Positions 31,790 through 39,151 of a stretch of DNA of 39,151 nt are shown one piece after another. The notes beneath the pieces were generated by a model. The model was given only the letters and a program-made list of their open reading frames with translations, was not told the origin of the DNA and made no database searches. The stretch is from Hyphomonas sp. Its GTDB lineage: Bacteria; Pseudomonadota; Alphaproteobacteria; Caulobacterales; Hyphomonadaceae. A program made the translations under genes and the position numbers. The DNA is taken from assembly GCA_002700305.1 (NCBI GenBank), contig PACZ01000053.1:59593-98743 (forward strand). The letters are read 5' to 3'. Within the stretch, counting starts at the first letter, position 1. Each line of letters begins with the position of its first letter.

Positions 31790-32611
31790 TCAGACGGAGG
31801 CGGCCTTCCCGAAGGAACCCGCATGCCGGATCTGCTTTTCAAGCTTCGGATGCAGGTCGACATTGGCCGCCAGGATCGAGCCTGTCTGCAGCACATCCCC
31901 GCCGTCGAGTTCGCTGATCATGCCGCCCGCTTCGCGGACCAGCACGATACCGGCGGCGATATCCCAGGATTGCAGGTTCCGCTCCCAGAAGCCGTCAAAC
32001 CGGCCGGCAGCGACCCAGGCAAGGTCCAGCGCGGCAGACCCATTGCGGCGGATCCCGGCGGTGGCCGGCGTCATCGCGGCGACTTCGCGGGCGAAAGTGA
32101 CGTGGCTCTCTTCGGACTTGCCATGCCAGGGCGTGCCGGTGGCGATGACGGATTCGTGCAGGTCGCGGCGGGCCGCCACGCGCAGCTTGCGATTGTCCAG
32201 CCAGGCGCCGCGGCCGGTTTCGGCCCAGAAGATCTCGTTCTTGGCAACGTCGAACACGACGCCGGTCAGCAGCTCGCCATCACGTTCCAGTGCAATGGAC
32301 ACAGCAAAGTGCGGCTGGCCATGCAGGAAGTTAAGCGTTCCGTCGAGCGGATCGACGATGAACCGGTTAGACTTGTCGGTGCCTTCGACAATGCCGCGCT
32401 CTTCCATCACGAAGCCATAGCCCGGGCGGGCCTTGGTCAAATGGGTGAAGATGATCTCTTCGGCGCGGTGATCGGCATTGGACACAAAGTCCGCCGGGCC
32501 TTTTTTCGAGACCTGAAGGTTTTCGACTTCACCAAAATCACGCGCCAGCGAACGCCCGGCAGCGCGGGCGGCAGCGATCATTACGGATCCAACGGGAGAG
32601 GGTTTTGACAT
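31790..32611 (-). CDS. suhB: Inositol monophosphatase family protein (SuhB-like)
   Basis: 273 residues. Magnesium-dependent phosphatase fold: FVSNADHRAEE (metal/threshold region), MEERG (Glu70-71), the signature VDPLDGTLNFLHG (Asp87, Asp90) and the second signature SWDIAAGIVLVREAGG are intact. Substrates in the family include inositol-1-phosphate and related sugar phosphates; in E. coli SuhB also binds transcription complexes at rRNA operons. It lies 82 bases downstream of thiE on the same strand. That gap contains a CCTTTG/CAAAGG hairpin without a T-run. Proximity of thiE, suhB, pgk and gap is common in related genomes. The symbol follows family convention; the enzymatic substrate is not proven. 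Confidence 0.9.
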   Translation of the reverse strand: MSKPSPVGSVMIAAARAAGRSLARDFGEVENLQVSKKGPADFVSNADHRAEEIIFTHLTKARPGYGFVMEERGIVEGTDKSNRFIVDPLDGTLNFLHGQPHFAVSIALERDGELLTGVVFDVAKNEIFWAETGRGAWLDNRKLRVAARRDLHESVIATGTPWHGKSEESHVTFAREVAAMTPATAGIRRNGSAALDLAWVAAGRFDGFWERNLQSWDIAAGIVLVREAGGMISELDGGDVLQTGSILAANVDLHPKLEKQIRHAGSFGKAASV

Positions 32612-32693
32612 GTGAAACAGCGTCCGGTCGCAATTCTTGCGGAAGAGCGGGCGGCGTAAGCCTTTGTCGGCAAAGGGTCAAGGCGCCGGAGTG

Positions 32694-33365
32694 TTAATCC
32701 GCTGCCAAGGAATCGAAGAGCGCATTGAAGGCCGCGACCGCTGCCGGGGCGCCGTCCGGATGGTCCCAGACGCCAGCGGAGACGGCAATGAAATCCGCGC
32801 CCGCTGCCGCCAGCGGGGCCGCATTGTCCACCGTGATACCGCCGATGGCGACGCAGGGGATTTCCATACTCTCCTGCCAGATCTCCAAGAGGTCCGGACT
32901 GGCTGGCACGGTGCCGGTCTTGGTGCCGGTCGGGTAGAAGGCGCCGAAGGCGACATAATCGGCCCCTGCCTCCCCTGCCTGCATGGCGATGTGGCGGGAG
33001 TTCTTCGCCGTCGCCCCGACGATCATGTCCTTGCCGACAACCGCGCGGGCGTCTTTCACCGGCATGTCATCCCAGCCGACATGCACGCCGTCTGCGCCAA
33101 GCTCCACAGCGAGCTGCGGGCTGTCATTGATCAGGACGGCAGCGCCATAGGCCTGCGCCATTTCGGTGACGGCCGCGCTGACCTCACGTGTGGCGGCTTC
33201 ATCGATGCTGCCATCTGCGTGCTTCAGGCGCAGCTGCAGACAGGCGATGTCGCCGGCAGAAAAGGCTGTTTCCAGGATTGCGGCAAACGCATCGACGTCA
33301 TCGATACGGGGCGGCGTGATCAGATAGAGCCGCGTGCGCGGGCGGGTGTATTCGGGTTCCGACAT
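32694..33365 (-). CDS. thiE: Thiamine phosphate synthase
   Basis: 223 residues. Joins HMP-pyrophosphate with thiazole phosphate to make thiamine phosphate. TIM-barrel landmarks: LYLITPP strand 1, [10 protein letters not shown] (substrate pyrophosphate side), [32 protein letters not shown], the [13 protein letters not shown] strand and the phosphate-binding [29 protein letters not shown]. Length and order fit ThiE; a TenI-like relative is less likely given the intact NDSPQLA and phosphate loops. No TPP riboswitch is recognisable upstream, where the M3 peptidase gene ends 61 bases away behind a hairpin. Transketolase in this window needs the same cofactor, but the genes are not adjacent. Confidence 0.88.
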   Translation of the reverse strand: MSEPEYTRPRTRLYLITPPRIDDVDAFAAILETAFSAGDIACLQLRLKHADGSIDEAATREVSAAVTEMAQAYGAAVLINDSPQLAVELGADGVHVGWDDMPVKDARAVVGKDMIVGATAKNSRHIAMQAGEAGADYVAFGAFYPTGTKTGTVPASPDLLEIWQESMEIPCVAIGGITVDNAAPLAAAGADFIAVSAGVWDHPDGAPAAVAAFNALFDSLAAD

Positions 33366-33380
33366 GGCGCCTAGATGCGA

Positions 33381-33414
33381 CGGTTCCGGGCTGGCGGCAA
33401 GCCAGCCCGTACCG
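33381..33414 (-). terminator. GC-rich hairpin after the M3 peptidase gene
   Basis: Perfect 9-bp stem CGGGCTGGC/GCCAGCCCG (33387-33395, 33401-33409) with loop GGCAA, extended by outer CGGT/ACCG pairs (33381-33384, 33411-33414). It sits 13 bases past the peptidase stop. No T-run follows on the minus strand, so it may be a weak terminator or RNA-end stabiliser. Confidence 0.5.
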
Positions 33415-33426
33415 TAGCGATGAAGT

Positions 33427-35508
33427 CTATTCTTCCGTCTCGGCCTCGGCCGCGTTCAGGAGGTAGGCTTCATAGGCTTCCGGCGACCAGTCGCGGCCGA
33501 GGAAGTCATGCACCAGCTCTGCCGCCGGCTTGGACGAGCCCGGGGCCAGAACAAGATCGCGATAACGCTTGGCCGTCTCCCCGTTGCGCAGGCCATTTGC
33601 CTCGAACTCGGAGAACAGGTCCGTCGAGATCGCAAGCGACCATTGATAAGTGTAATAGATCGCCGAATACCCATCGAGATGCCCGAAGCTGGCATAGGGG
33701 TGCGTCTCCGGCAAAGTCTCGAACGGGCTCAGTTTTGACTGGTTCTCGTTCCAGATCTCGTCGAAATCGACCTCCGACGGCGGACGATTGTAATAGTCGA
33801 GCGAGACATTCGCGTAGAGCAGCTGGCGAAGGGTTCCGACGCCGATGCCGAAGTCACGCGCGGCGACCATTTTCTCCACCAGCTCCGGCGGGATCACATT
33901 GCCATCCGCATCCCTGGCGAACTTGGCCAGCGTGTCATAGTCCCAGACCCAGTTCTCAAGCATCTGCGACGGAGCTTCGATGAAGTCCCATTCGAGATTG
34001 GCCATCGACAGATTGGCATAGTCCGGCTGGCCGGAGAACATGTCGTGGATGAGGTGGCCGAACTCATGCAGGAAGGTTTCGACCTGCCCGTGCTCCATAA
34101 GGCCTGTCGTGTGATCGCCTGCGGGGAAATTGCACATCAGCGCCGCGACCGGCACACCATCCGAGGTCGGACCGAAACGGATGGGGAAAGCTGCGGCATG
34201 TTTGAACTTGCCGTCGCGCGGATGCATGTCGAGGAAAAAGCGGCCGATCAGCTTTCCGTCCTGATACATCTCATGCGCGCTGACACTTTCCTGCCAGACC
34301 GGTGCGCCGTCCCAGGGTTTGATCTCCACATCGAACAAATCCTCCACCAGGGCAAAGATACCGTCACGCACATCGTTGAAGGCGAAGTATTTCCGGACTT
34401 CCTGGGAATCGAGTTCATAGTCTGACTTGCGGATCAGTTCCGAGAGATAGGTGCGGCTCCAGTCACTGACCGATGTGGCCTCCGGCGACAGTTCCTGCTG
34501 TTTTTCCAGCAGCCGGTCATATTCCAGTTCAGCCGCGTTGCGGGCGGCGCCTTCCACGGCTTCGAGGAAATCGCTCGCCACCTCAGGCGAGCCGGTCATC
34601 TTGTCTTCGGTGACCAGGGCCGCCCAGTTGTCATAACCAAGCGTGGTGGCCAGTTCGTAGCGCTTTTCGAGGATGCCGCGCAGCGACGCCACGTTTTCCG
34701 GATACGCCCGGTTCTGCGCTTCTGCCGCCAGCTCTTTGCGAAGCGCTTCATTGGGCGAGTAGGTGTAAATCGGGAACAGGTCCGGATAGTCTGTTGTGAT
34801 GGTCACCATCCCGTCCTCACCCGGCGGATGAGCGGTAATATAATCTTCCGGCAGGCCAATCAGATCTTCCGGCGTCACCTTCACGCTACCCTGGATCTCG
34901 CGGAGGTTCTTGTTGAACTCCGTCGACAGCTCGGCCAGCTCCGCATTCAGGCTGCGTACCTTCTCCCGGGTCGGCTCATCCTTGTCGACCCCGGCCCGGC
35001 GGTATTCGCTGAGGGTCCGCTTCAGCAAATAGGCAGAGCGGTCATCCAGCTTTGTGGCATCGATCGTGGACAGCCGGTCATAGACCGGACGCGAAAGCGA
35101 AATCCGGGTCGTCATGTCGGATGTTTTCTGCTGGCAGGTGTCGCCGGTTTCCCGGATCGCAGGGTCCGGATTGGCTTCAGCAACGATCGATGCTTCGCCA
35201 TAGCCGACCGCGAACGTGACGTTCAGCAGGGCATCGTAATCTTTCAGGTCCCCTACCCCGGCAGGGCCTTGCCGGGTTTCCAGATCGGCCAGCATTTTCT
35301 CGGCCTGCGCGAGGGCAGCGTCGCACCGGGCCGTAAACGCGTCGGCGGAGGCCGGGGCCAGCACCAGTGTGTCCAGCATCGCCATGCCTTCATCGGAAAG
35401 GGCGCTACGGTCCGGATTGGCCGGGGCTTCGGTGGGGGCACCGCATCCCGGCAGAAGCATGAGCGAAGCGATGGAGGCCGCGGCGAGAAGGCTAGGCTTG
35501 AATGGCAT
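33427..35508 (-). CDS. M3-family metallopeptidase, predicted lipoprotein
   Basis: 693 residues. Zinc oligopeptidase family (thimet oligopeptidase/Dcp): HEFGH at His481-His485 in [18 protein letters not shown], with the downstream Glu of the family in [17 protein letters not shown]. Characteristic C-terminal [18 protein letters not shown] and [14 protein letters not shown] are present. It differs from cytosolic Dcp and OpdA in having a lipoprotein signal with lipobox LPGC (Cys22), so it should act in the periplasm, cutting peptides of up to about 20 residues. Asp is not at +2. A Glu-rich short tail ends the protein. It sits between aldolase (terminator at 35538-35568) and thiE and is probably its own unit. 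Confidence 0.92.
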   Translation of the reverse strand: MPFKPSLLAAASIASLMLLPGCGAPTEAPANPDRSALSDEGMAMLDTLVLAPASADAFTARCDAALAQAEKMLADLETRQGPAGVGDLKDYDALLNVTFAVGYGEASIVAEANPDPAIRETGDTCQQKTSDMTTRISLSRPVYDRLSTIDATKLDDRSAYLLKRTLSEYRRAGVDKDEPTREKVRSLNAELAELSTEFNKNLREIQGSVKVTPEDLIGLPEDYITAHPPGEDGMVTITTDYPDLFPIYTYSPNEALRKELAAEAQNRAYPENVASLRGILEKRYELATTLGYDNWAALVTEDKMTGSPEVASDFLEAVEGAARNAAELEYDRLLEKQQELSPEATSVSDWSRTYLSELIRKSDYELDSQEVRKYFAFNDVRDGIFALVEDLFDVEIKPWDGAPVWQESVSAHEMYQDGKLIGRFFLDMHPRDGKFKHAAAFPIRFGPTSDGVPVAALMCNFPAGDHTTGLMEHGQVETFLHEFGHLIHDMFSGQPDYANLSMANLEWDFIEAPSQMLENWVWDYDTLAKFARDADGNVIPPELVEKMVAARDFGIGVGTLRQLLYANVSLDYYNRPPSEVDFDEIWNENQSKLSPFETLPETHPYASFGHLDGYSAIYYTYQWSLAISTDLFSEFEANGLRNGETAKRYRDLVLAPGSSKPAAELVHDFLGRDWSPEAYEAYLLNAAEAETEE

Positions 35509-35537
35509 GATTTCCCCTTTGGTGAAGCATTACGCGA

Positions 35538-35568
35538 ACAAAAATGCCCGCCATTTTCATGGCGGGCA
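35538..35568 (-). terminator. Intrinsic terminator after the aldolase gene
   Basis: Perfect 10-bp stem TGCCCGCCAT/ATGGCGGGCA (35545-35554, 35559-35568) with a 4-base loop; on the minus strand it is followed by TTTTTGT. It lies 63 bases past the aldolase stop. Confidence 0.92.
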
Positions 35569-35631
35569 CTATGACGTTGCGTTTCGCGGGAAGTCCAGAG
35601 CCCAGCCGGCCCGTCCCTTCCCGGAAGGGGA

Positions 35632-36525
35632 TCAGCCGGCCATTGAGGCAGCGCAGATGCTGTCGATGGATGCAGCAAGCGCCGAGTCAAACTCTGCATC
35701 GCTCTGCTGGGCCGAGAGGCCTTCGGTCAGGGCGCGCGAGAAGGAGGCGATCATGCCAGTGTTTTCGGACAGGCGGCGGCACGCTTCCTCGCGCGAATAA
35801 CCGCCCGACAGGGCCACAACGCGCATCACGCGCGGATGATCGACCAGCGGCTTGTAGAGGTTGGCCGTCTCCGGCAGCGTCAGCTTCAGCATGATCTGCT
35901 TGTCAGCGCCGAGGGCGTCCAGCTGCTTCAGGATTTCTGCCAGCAGGATGTCTTCTGCGGCGGCCTTGTCAGCGATGGAGATCGTAACTTCCGGCTCGAT
36001 GATCGGAACCAGGCCGTGGCCCAGGATCTGGCGGCCGACATCGAATTGCTGCGCCACAACGGCGGCGATGCCTTCCTGATTGGCGGCATTGATGACGGAA
36101 CGCATCTTCGTGCCGAAGATGCCTTTGGCGACCGCACGCTCCAGCAGGGCGTCGAGGTCCGGCATCGGCTTCATGACCTGAACGCCGTTTTCTTCGTCGG
36201 CGAGGCCTTTGTCGACTTTCAGGAACGGAACGACACTGCGCTCTTTCCAGAGATATTCAGCCGTCGGCACGCCATCGATTTCACCGTCCATGGTGCGCTC
36301 GAACAGGATGGCGCCCATCACTTTGTCGCCATTGAAGGCCGGCGATTTGATGATGCGGGCACGCATGTCGTGGATGAGGCCGAACATTTCCTCATCGTTC
36401 GAGTAAGCGTCTTCCTCGATGCCGTAGAGGCGCAGGGCCTTCGGGGTTGAACCGCCAGACTGGTCGAGCGCGGCAATAAAGCCCGCCTTCTCTGCTGCCT
36501 GCTTCGTCATGGTCTCGTTTGCCAT
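35632..36525 (-). CDS. fda: Class I fructose-bisphosphate aldolase
   Basis: 297 residues from ATG 36525, which gives the same distance to [17 protein letters not shown] as in the Staphylococcus-type class I enzymes; ATGs at 36510 and 36540 are alternatives and no ribosome site is strong. It cleaves fructose-1,6-bisphosphate to triose phosphates through a Schiff base. Family segments are [47 protein letters not shown], the lysine-bearing IMLKLTLPE (Lys214, expected Schiff base) and [13 protein letters not shown]. Metal-binding class II motifs are absent. It lies downstream of pgk and gap but separated from pgk by 320 bases, so it may have its own promoter. A strong terminator follows. Confidence 0.94.
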   Translation of the reverse strand: MANETMTKQAAEKAGFIAALDQSGGSTPKALRLYGIEEDAYSNDEEMFGLIHDMRARIIKSPAFNGDKVMGAILFERTMDGEIDGVPTAEYLWKERSVVPFLKVDKGLADEENGVQVMKPMPDLDALLERAVAKGIFGTKMRSVINAANQEGIAAVVAQQFDVGRQILGHGLVPIIEPEVTISIADKAAAEDILLAEILKQLDALGADKQIMLKLTLPETANLYKPLVDHPRVMRVVALSGGYSREEACRRLSENTGMIASFSRALTEGLSAQQSDAEFDSALAASIDSICAASMAG

Positions 36526-36845
36526 TTCAACTACCGTCATTCTGAATGGATCCTGTGAACAGTGCTTGTTTTGCAAAGTTTGCGTTCAAGTACCGTGCCG
36601 GTTGGCGGCGTCAACCGCTGGTGAATTCCGGATGCTTTGCCGGGAAATCCGTCCGATTCCACGCCAAATGCCGGTTCACCGCAAGAAATGGGGTGCTCTC
36701 TGGTGACAGGGCTGACCCAAAATTGGATTCCGGTGGCGTGCCGGGAATCGCCAAAACCGTCCGATCCGTGCGGCTCCCGCGCGATTTGCCGCAGGCAGCC
36801 CTCAGGTACCAGAGGACCGTCCTGCGGGAATTGTATCGGAAAGGA
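36526..36845. other. 320-bp gap between pgk and aldolase, no gene seen
   Basis: No convincing reading frame on either strand; the longer open frames are continuations antisense to pgk. It holds a perfect 11-bp palindrome GCAAAGTTTGC (36573-36583), 48 bases before the aldolase start, that could be an operator. It also holds a loose inverted repeat GATTCCGG/CCGGGAATC near 36723-36749. TTGACG on the minus strand near 36617 may be a -35, but no matching -10 is clear. No T-rich terminator for pgk is evident. Confidence 0.5.
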
Positions 36846-38048
36846 TCAGGCCTTCAGCGCTTCCACGCCCGGCAGCGGCTTGCCTTCCATCCATTCGAGG
36901 AAGGCCCCGCCCGCCGTCGAGACGAAGGTGAAGTCCGCTGCAACGCCGGCATGGTTCAGCGCGGCAACCGTGTCGCCACCGCCTGCGACGGCAATCAGCT
37001 TGCCGGCCTTCGTCCGCTCTGCCGCGGCCCGGGCTGCAGCCACCGTGGCCGTATCGAACGGCTCAAGCTCGAACGCGCCGAGCGGGCCGTTCCAGACCAG
37101 CGTCTTCGCTTTGTCCATGGCTTCGGTCAGCACGGTGACCGTATGCGGCCCGGCATCGAGGATCATCTCGTCTGCGCTGACTTCGCCCACTTTGCAGACA
37201 CGGTGATCCGGCGCGTGCGCTTTGAATTCGGTCGACACGGCGACGTCCAGCGGCAGCAGGATCTCACAGCCCGACTCTTCGGCGTTCTTCATGATGGTCA
37301 GCGCCGTATCGGCCAGGTCATGCTCGCAGAGCGACTTGCCGACATCCACGCCCTTGGCAGCTAGGAATGTGTTCGCCATGCCGCCGCCAATGGCCAGCAT
37401 GTCCACTTTGGAGACAAGATTTTTCAGAAGGTCGATCTTGGTCGAGACTTTCGCCCCGCCGACAACGGCCATCACCGGGCGCTCCGGCGTGCCGAGCGCT
37501 TTTTCCAGCGCGTCGAGTTCGGTTTCCATCGCCTTGCCGGCATAGGCCGGAATGAAGTGGGTCACGCCCTCGGTTGAGGCATGCGCGCGGTGCGCGGCCG
37601 AGAAAGCATCGTTCACGAACAGGTCGCCGAGTGCCGACATGGCTTCGGCCAGCGCCGGATCGTTCTTTTCTTCGCCCGCCTCGAAGCGCGTATTCTCCAT
37701 CAGGATCACGTCACGCGGCGCACGGCTGGTGACGAAAGCTTTCGCTTTCGGGCCAAAGCCGCAGTTTTCCGCAAAATGGACCGGCGCATCCAGTACGTCC
37801 GCGAAGGCGGCCGCGATGGGCTTGAGGCTCATCTCCGGGACGATCTGGCCTTTGGGGCGTCCGAAGTGTGCGAGCAGGACAACTTTCGCGCCCTTCGCGC
37901 GCAGGGCCTCGACCGTCGGCAGCGCAGAGCGCAGGCGCGTATCGTCGCTGACTTTGCCATCCGCCATCGGAACATTGAAATCGACGCGGACAAGGGCTGT
38001 CTTGCCGGTCAGGTCTCCGGCATCATCGATACGGCGGAAATCGGACAT
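36846..38048 (-). CDS. pgk: Phosphoglycerate kinase
   Basis: 400 residues, complete. Transfers phosphate between 1,3-bisphosphoglycerate and ADP. N-terminal substrate domain: [23 protein letters not shown] and [12 protein letters not shown] with [14 protein letters not shown]. Nucleotide domain: [26 protein letters not shown] and [12 protein letters not shown] near the C-terminus. It begins 6 bases after the methyltransferase stop, so the gap > methyltransferase > pgk order is one operon. In most related bacteria gap and pgk are directly adjacent; here a methyltransferase gene lies between. Confidence 0.97.
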   Translation of the reverse strand: MSDFRRIDDAGDLTGKTALVRVDFNVPMADGKVSDDTRLRSALPTVEALRAKGAKVVLLAHFGRPKGQIVPEMSLKPIAAAFADVLDAPVHFAENCGFGPKAKAFVTSRAPRDVILMENTRFEAGEEKNDPALAEAMSALGDLFVNDAFSAAHRAHASTEGVTHFIPAYAGKAMETELDALEKALGTPERPVMAVVGGAKVSTKIDLLKNLVSKVDMLAIGGGMANTFLAAKGVDVGKSLCEHDLADTALTIMKNAEESGCEILLPLDVAVSTEFKAHAPDHRVCKVGEVSADEMILDAGPHTVTVLTEAMDKAKTLVWNGPLGAFELEPFDTATVAAARAAAERTKAGKLIAVAGGGDTVAALNHAGVAADFTFVSTAGGAFLEWMEGKPLPGVEALKA

Positions 38049-38054
38049 GGTGTA

Positions 38055-38687
38055 TTACTCCGGTTTGCGGAACACGGCGCGCAACAGCGCAGCCGGCCCG
38101 GAATGGTAAGGGCCTTCAGAAAGGGTTTCGATGCCGGTCAGGAAAGACACGGCCTCGGCGTCCTTGAAATCCATGCTGATGTCTGCAGGCGCAAACAGCA
38201 TGTCGAGCACGGGCGGACCGCCGGAATTGTGGGATTTCTGGTAATCGAGCTGTTCCGGCAGAAAGCCTTCCAGGAAGACATGTCCGCCGGGTTTCAGCGA
38301 TTCCAGCATGAAAGCGTGGAGCGTCGGCCGGAACGGCGACGGCACATGCAGGAACATGGACGCGATCACGTCATAGTCCGCTTTCGGCCAGTCCCATTCA
38401 CTGAGGTCGGCTTCGATACAGGTAACCGCAACGCCGCGCGCGGCGGCAAGTTCTGCGGTCTTGGCGAGACCGGCGGCAGACATGTCCACCGCCGTCACGT
38501 CCAGCCCGCATTCGGCCAGGAACACCGCGTCACGCCCTTCCCCGCAGGCGGGGACAAGCGCGCGCTGGCCTGGCTTCAGCAGGTCGCGGAACGCCAGCAA
38601 AAGCCGGCTGGCCCGCTCCCCATAGGCAAAGCCCTGTTCACCGAAGCGGGCGTTCCAGAAATCCTTCGGAATACCCGGTGTCGTCAT
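38055..38687 (-). CDS. TPMT-like SAM-dependent methyltransferase
   Basis: 210 residues from ATG 38687, with GGAG about 10 bases upstream. Class I methyltransferase fold: FWNARFGEQGFAYGERAS at the N-terminus, the SAM loop VPACGEGRDAVFLAECG (near 43-59), the acidic strand 2 end VTAVDMS, then IEADLSEWDWP and DVIASMFLHVPSPFRP. The start FWNARF...YG and ACGEGRDAVFLA resemble tellurite-resistance/thiopurine methyltransferase-like proteins; the substrate is unknown. It is set between gap (24 bases) and pgk (6 bases), so it is co-expressed with glycolysis. It could act on a small electrophilic or chalcogen compound, but this is speculation. Confidence 0.88.
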   Translation of the reverse strand: MTTPGIPKDFWNARFGEQGFAYGERASRLLLAFRDLLKPGQRALVPACGEGRDAVFLAECGLDVTAVDMSAAGLAKTAELAAARGVAVTCIEADLSEWDWPKADYDVIASMFLHVPSPFRPTLHAFMLESLKPGGHVFLEGFLPEQLDYQKSHNSGGPPVLDMLFAPADISMDFKDAEAVSFLTGIETLSEGPYHSGPAALLRAVFRKPE

Positions 38688-38710
38688 GGAACGGGGCTCC
38701 TGTGCCTTGG

Positions 38711-39151
38711 TTAGATCAGTTTCGCCATGGCGAGCGCGGTGTCCGCCATACGGGTCGAGAAGCCCCACTCATTGTCGTACCAGGTCAGGATCGAGCAGAA
38801 ATTGCCGTCCATGACCTTGGTCTGGTCGAGGTGGAAGATCGAGGAGTGCGGATCGTGCACGAAGTCGATCGAGACGTTCGGCTGGTCGGTATAGCCGAGG
38901 ACGCCCTTCATCGGGCCGTCAGCAGCAGCCTTGATGGCCGCGTTGATCTCTTCCGGAGTCGTTTTCTTCTTGGAGACGAATTTCAGGTCGACGACGGACA
39001 CGTTCGGTGTTGGCACGCGGACAGAGATACCGTCCAGCTTACCGTTCAGTTCCGGCAGGACCAGGCCGACAGCCTTGGCGGCGCCGGTGGAGGTCGGGAT
39101 CATCGACACGGCAGCTGCGCGGCCGCGATAGAGGTCCTTGTGCATCTGGTC
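38711..39151 (-). CDS. gap: Glyceraldehyde-3-phosphate dehydrogenase, type I (C-terminal part)
   Basis: Only the last 146 codons or so are present; the gene starts beyond the window end. It oxidises glyceraldehyde-3-phosphate to 1,3-bisphosphoglycerate, feeding pgk. The visible catalytic-domain features are [29 protein letters not shown], the S-loop region [16 protein letters not shown] and the ending [14 protein letters not shown], all diagnostic. The active-site cysteine and the NAD domain lie outside the sequence. First gene of the gap-methyltransferase-pgk run. Confidence 0.96.
   Translation of the reverse strand, partial: DQMHKDLYRGRAAAVSMIPTSTGAAKAVGLVLPELNGKLDGISVRVPTPNVSVVDLKFVSKKKTTPEEINAAIKAAADGPMKGVLGYTDQPNVSIDFVHDPHSSIFHLDQTKVMDGNFCSILTWYDNEWGFSTRMADTALAMAKLI

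Noticed and set aside
32650..32690. Terminator or TPP riboswitch between thiE and the phosphatase gene
   Set aside because: Only a CCTTTG/CAAAGG hairpin without a T-run is present, and it lies downstream of thiE. The conserved TPP aptamer sequences are not recognisable upstream of thiE either.
36546..37364. 272-codon plus-strand frame over the pgk 3' end and the gap
   Set aside because: Most of it is antisense to pgk, with no ribosome site and no recognisable domain.

Overview
The window is GC-rich, densely coding chromosomal DNA from an alphaproteobacterium. The family is probably Hyphomonadaceae/Caulobacterales; that placement is inferred from gene order and protein style, not from any search. 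Supporting signs are an argH gene divergent from a tlpA-type thioredoxin, lysA followed by a TIGR02302-type protein, a DUF4164-zapA pair divergent from transketolase, a zinc-free L31 gene divergent from an ABC exporter, a GAAC-N7-GAAC SOS box (the alphaproteobacterial LexA form) and a perfect TTAA-N7-TTAA CtrA-type site. No phage, transposase, integrase or CRISPR array is visible, so this is core genome with a few accessory touches.

Layout. 1-2241: etfB (3' end), etfA and hbd (electron-transfer flavoprotein and 3-hydroxyacyl-CoA dehydrogenase). 2242-6580: a siderophore uptake cassette of TonB-dependent receptor, small membrane protein and PepSY reductase-like protein, behind two 15-bp palindromes. 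6619-6695: tRNA-Arg(CCT), minus strand. 6788-8563: a degenerate SNase-like lipoprotein, then an SOS-box-controlled pair, mmcB plus an unknown protein ending in a QLDLF clamp-binding motif. 8560-9713: an ABA4-like membrane protein, a Trp-rich hypothetical gene and a 100-bp palindromic repeat. 9714-12008: two divergent citrate-synthase paralogues, one fused to a MerR/excisionase-like HTH and apparently leaderless. 12016-15565: transketolase on minus; DUF4164, zapA, a HIG1-type protein and a PduO-type cobalamin adenosyltransferase on plus.

15582-25576 is a long minus-strand block, argH > lptM-like lipoprotein > second lipoprotein > lysA > TIGR02302 > mprF > MBL hydrolase > 2H phosphodiesterase. 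It joins the last steps of arginine and lysine synthesis to envelope genes. 25609-27577 holds tlpA, a lipoprotein, and an intact SNase with a CtrA-type site and a Shine-Dalgarno-hiding hairpin in its leader. 27720-29963 holds rpmE and an MsbA-like exporter. 29966-39151 is all minus strand: a tiny membrane protein, a Baeyer-Villiger-type monooxygenase, an inositol monophosphatase, thiE, an M3 lipoprotein peptidase, class I aldolase, pgk, a methyltransferase and gap (cut by the window end).

The best candidates for something under-described are the SOS-linked mmcB/QLDLF-protein operon, the HTH-citrate synthase facing its catalytic paralogue from a leaderless promoter, and the CtrA-site/hairpin-controlled membrane nuclease. 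All functional links beyond family membership are inference.
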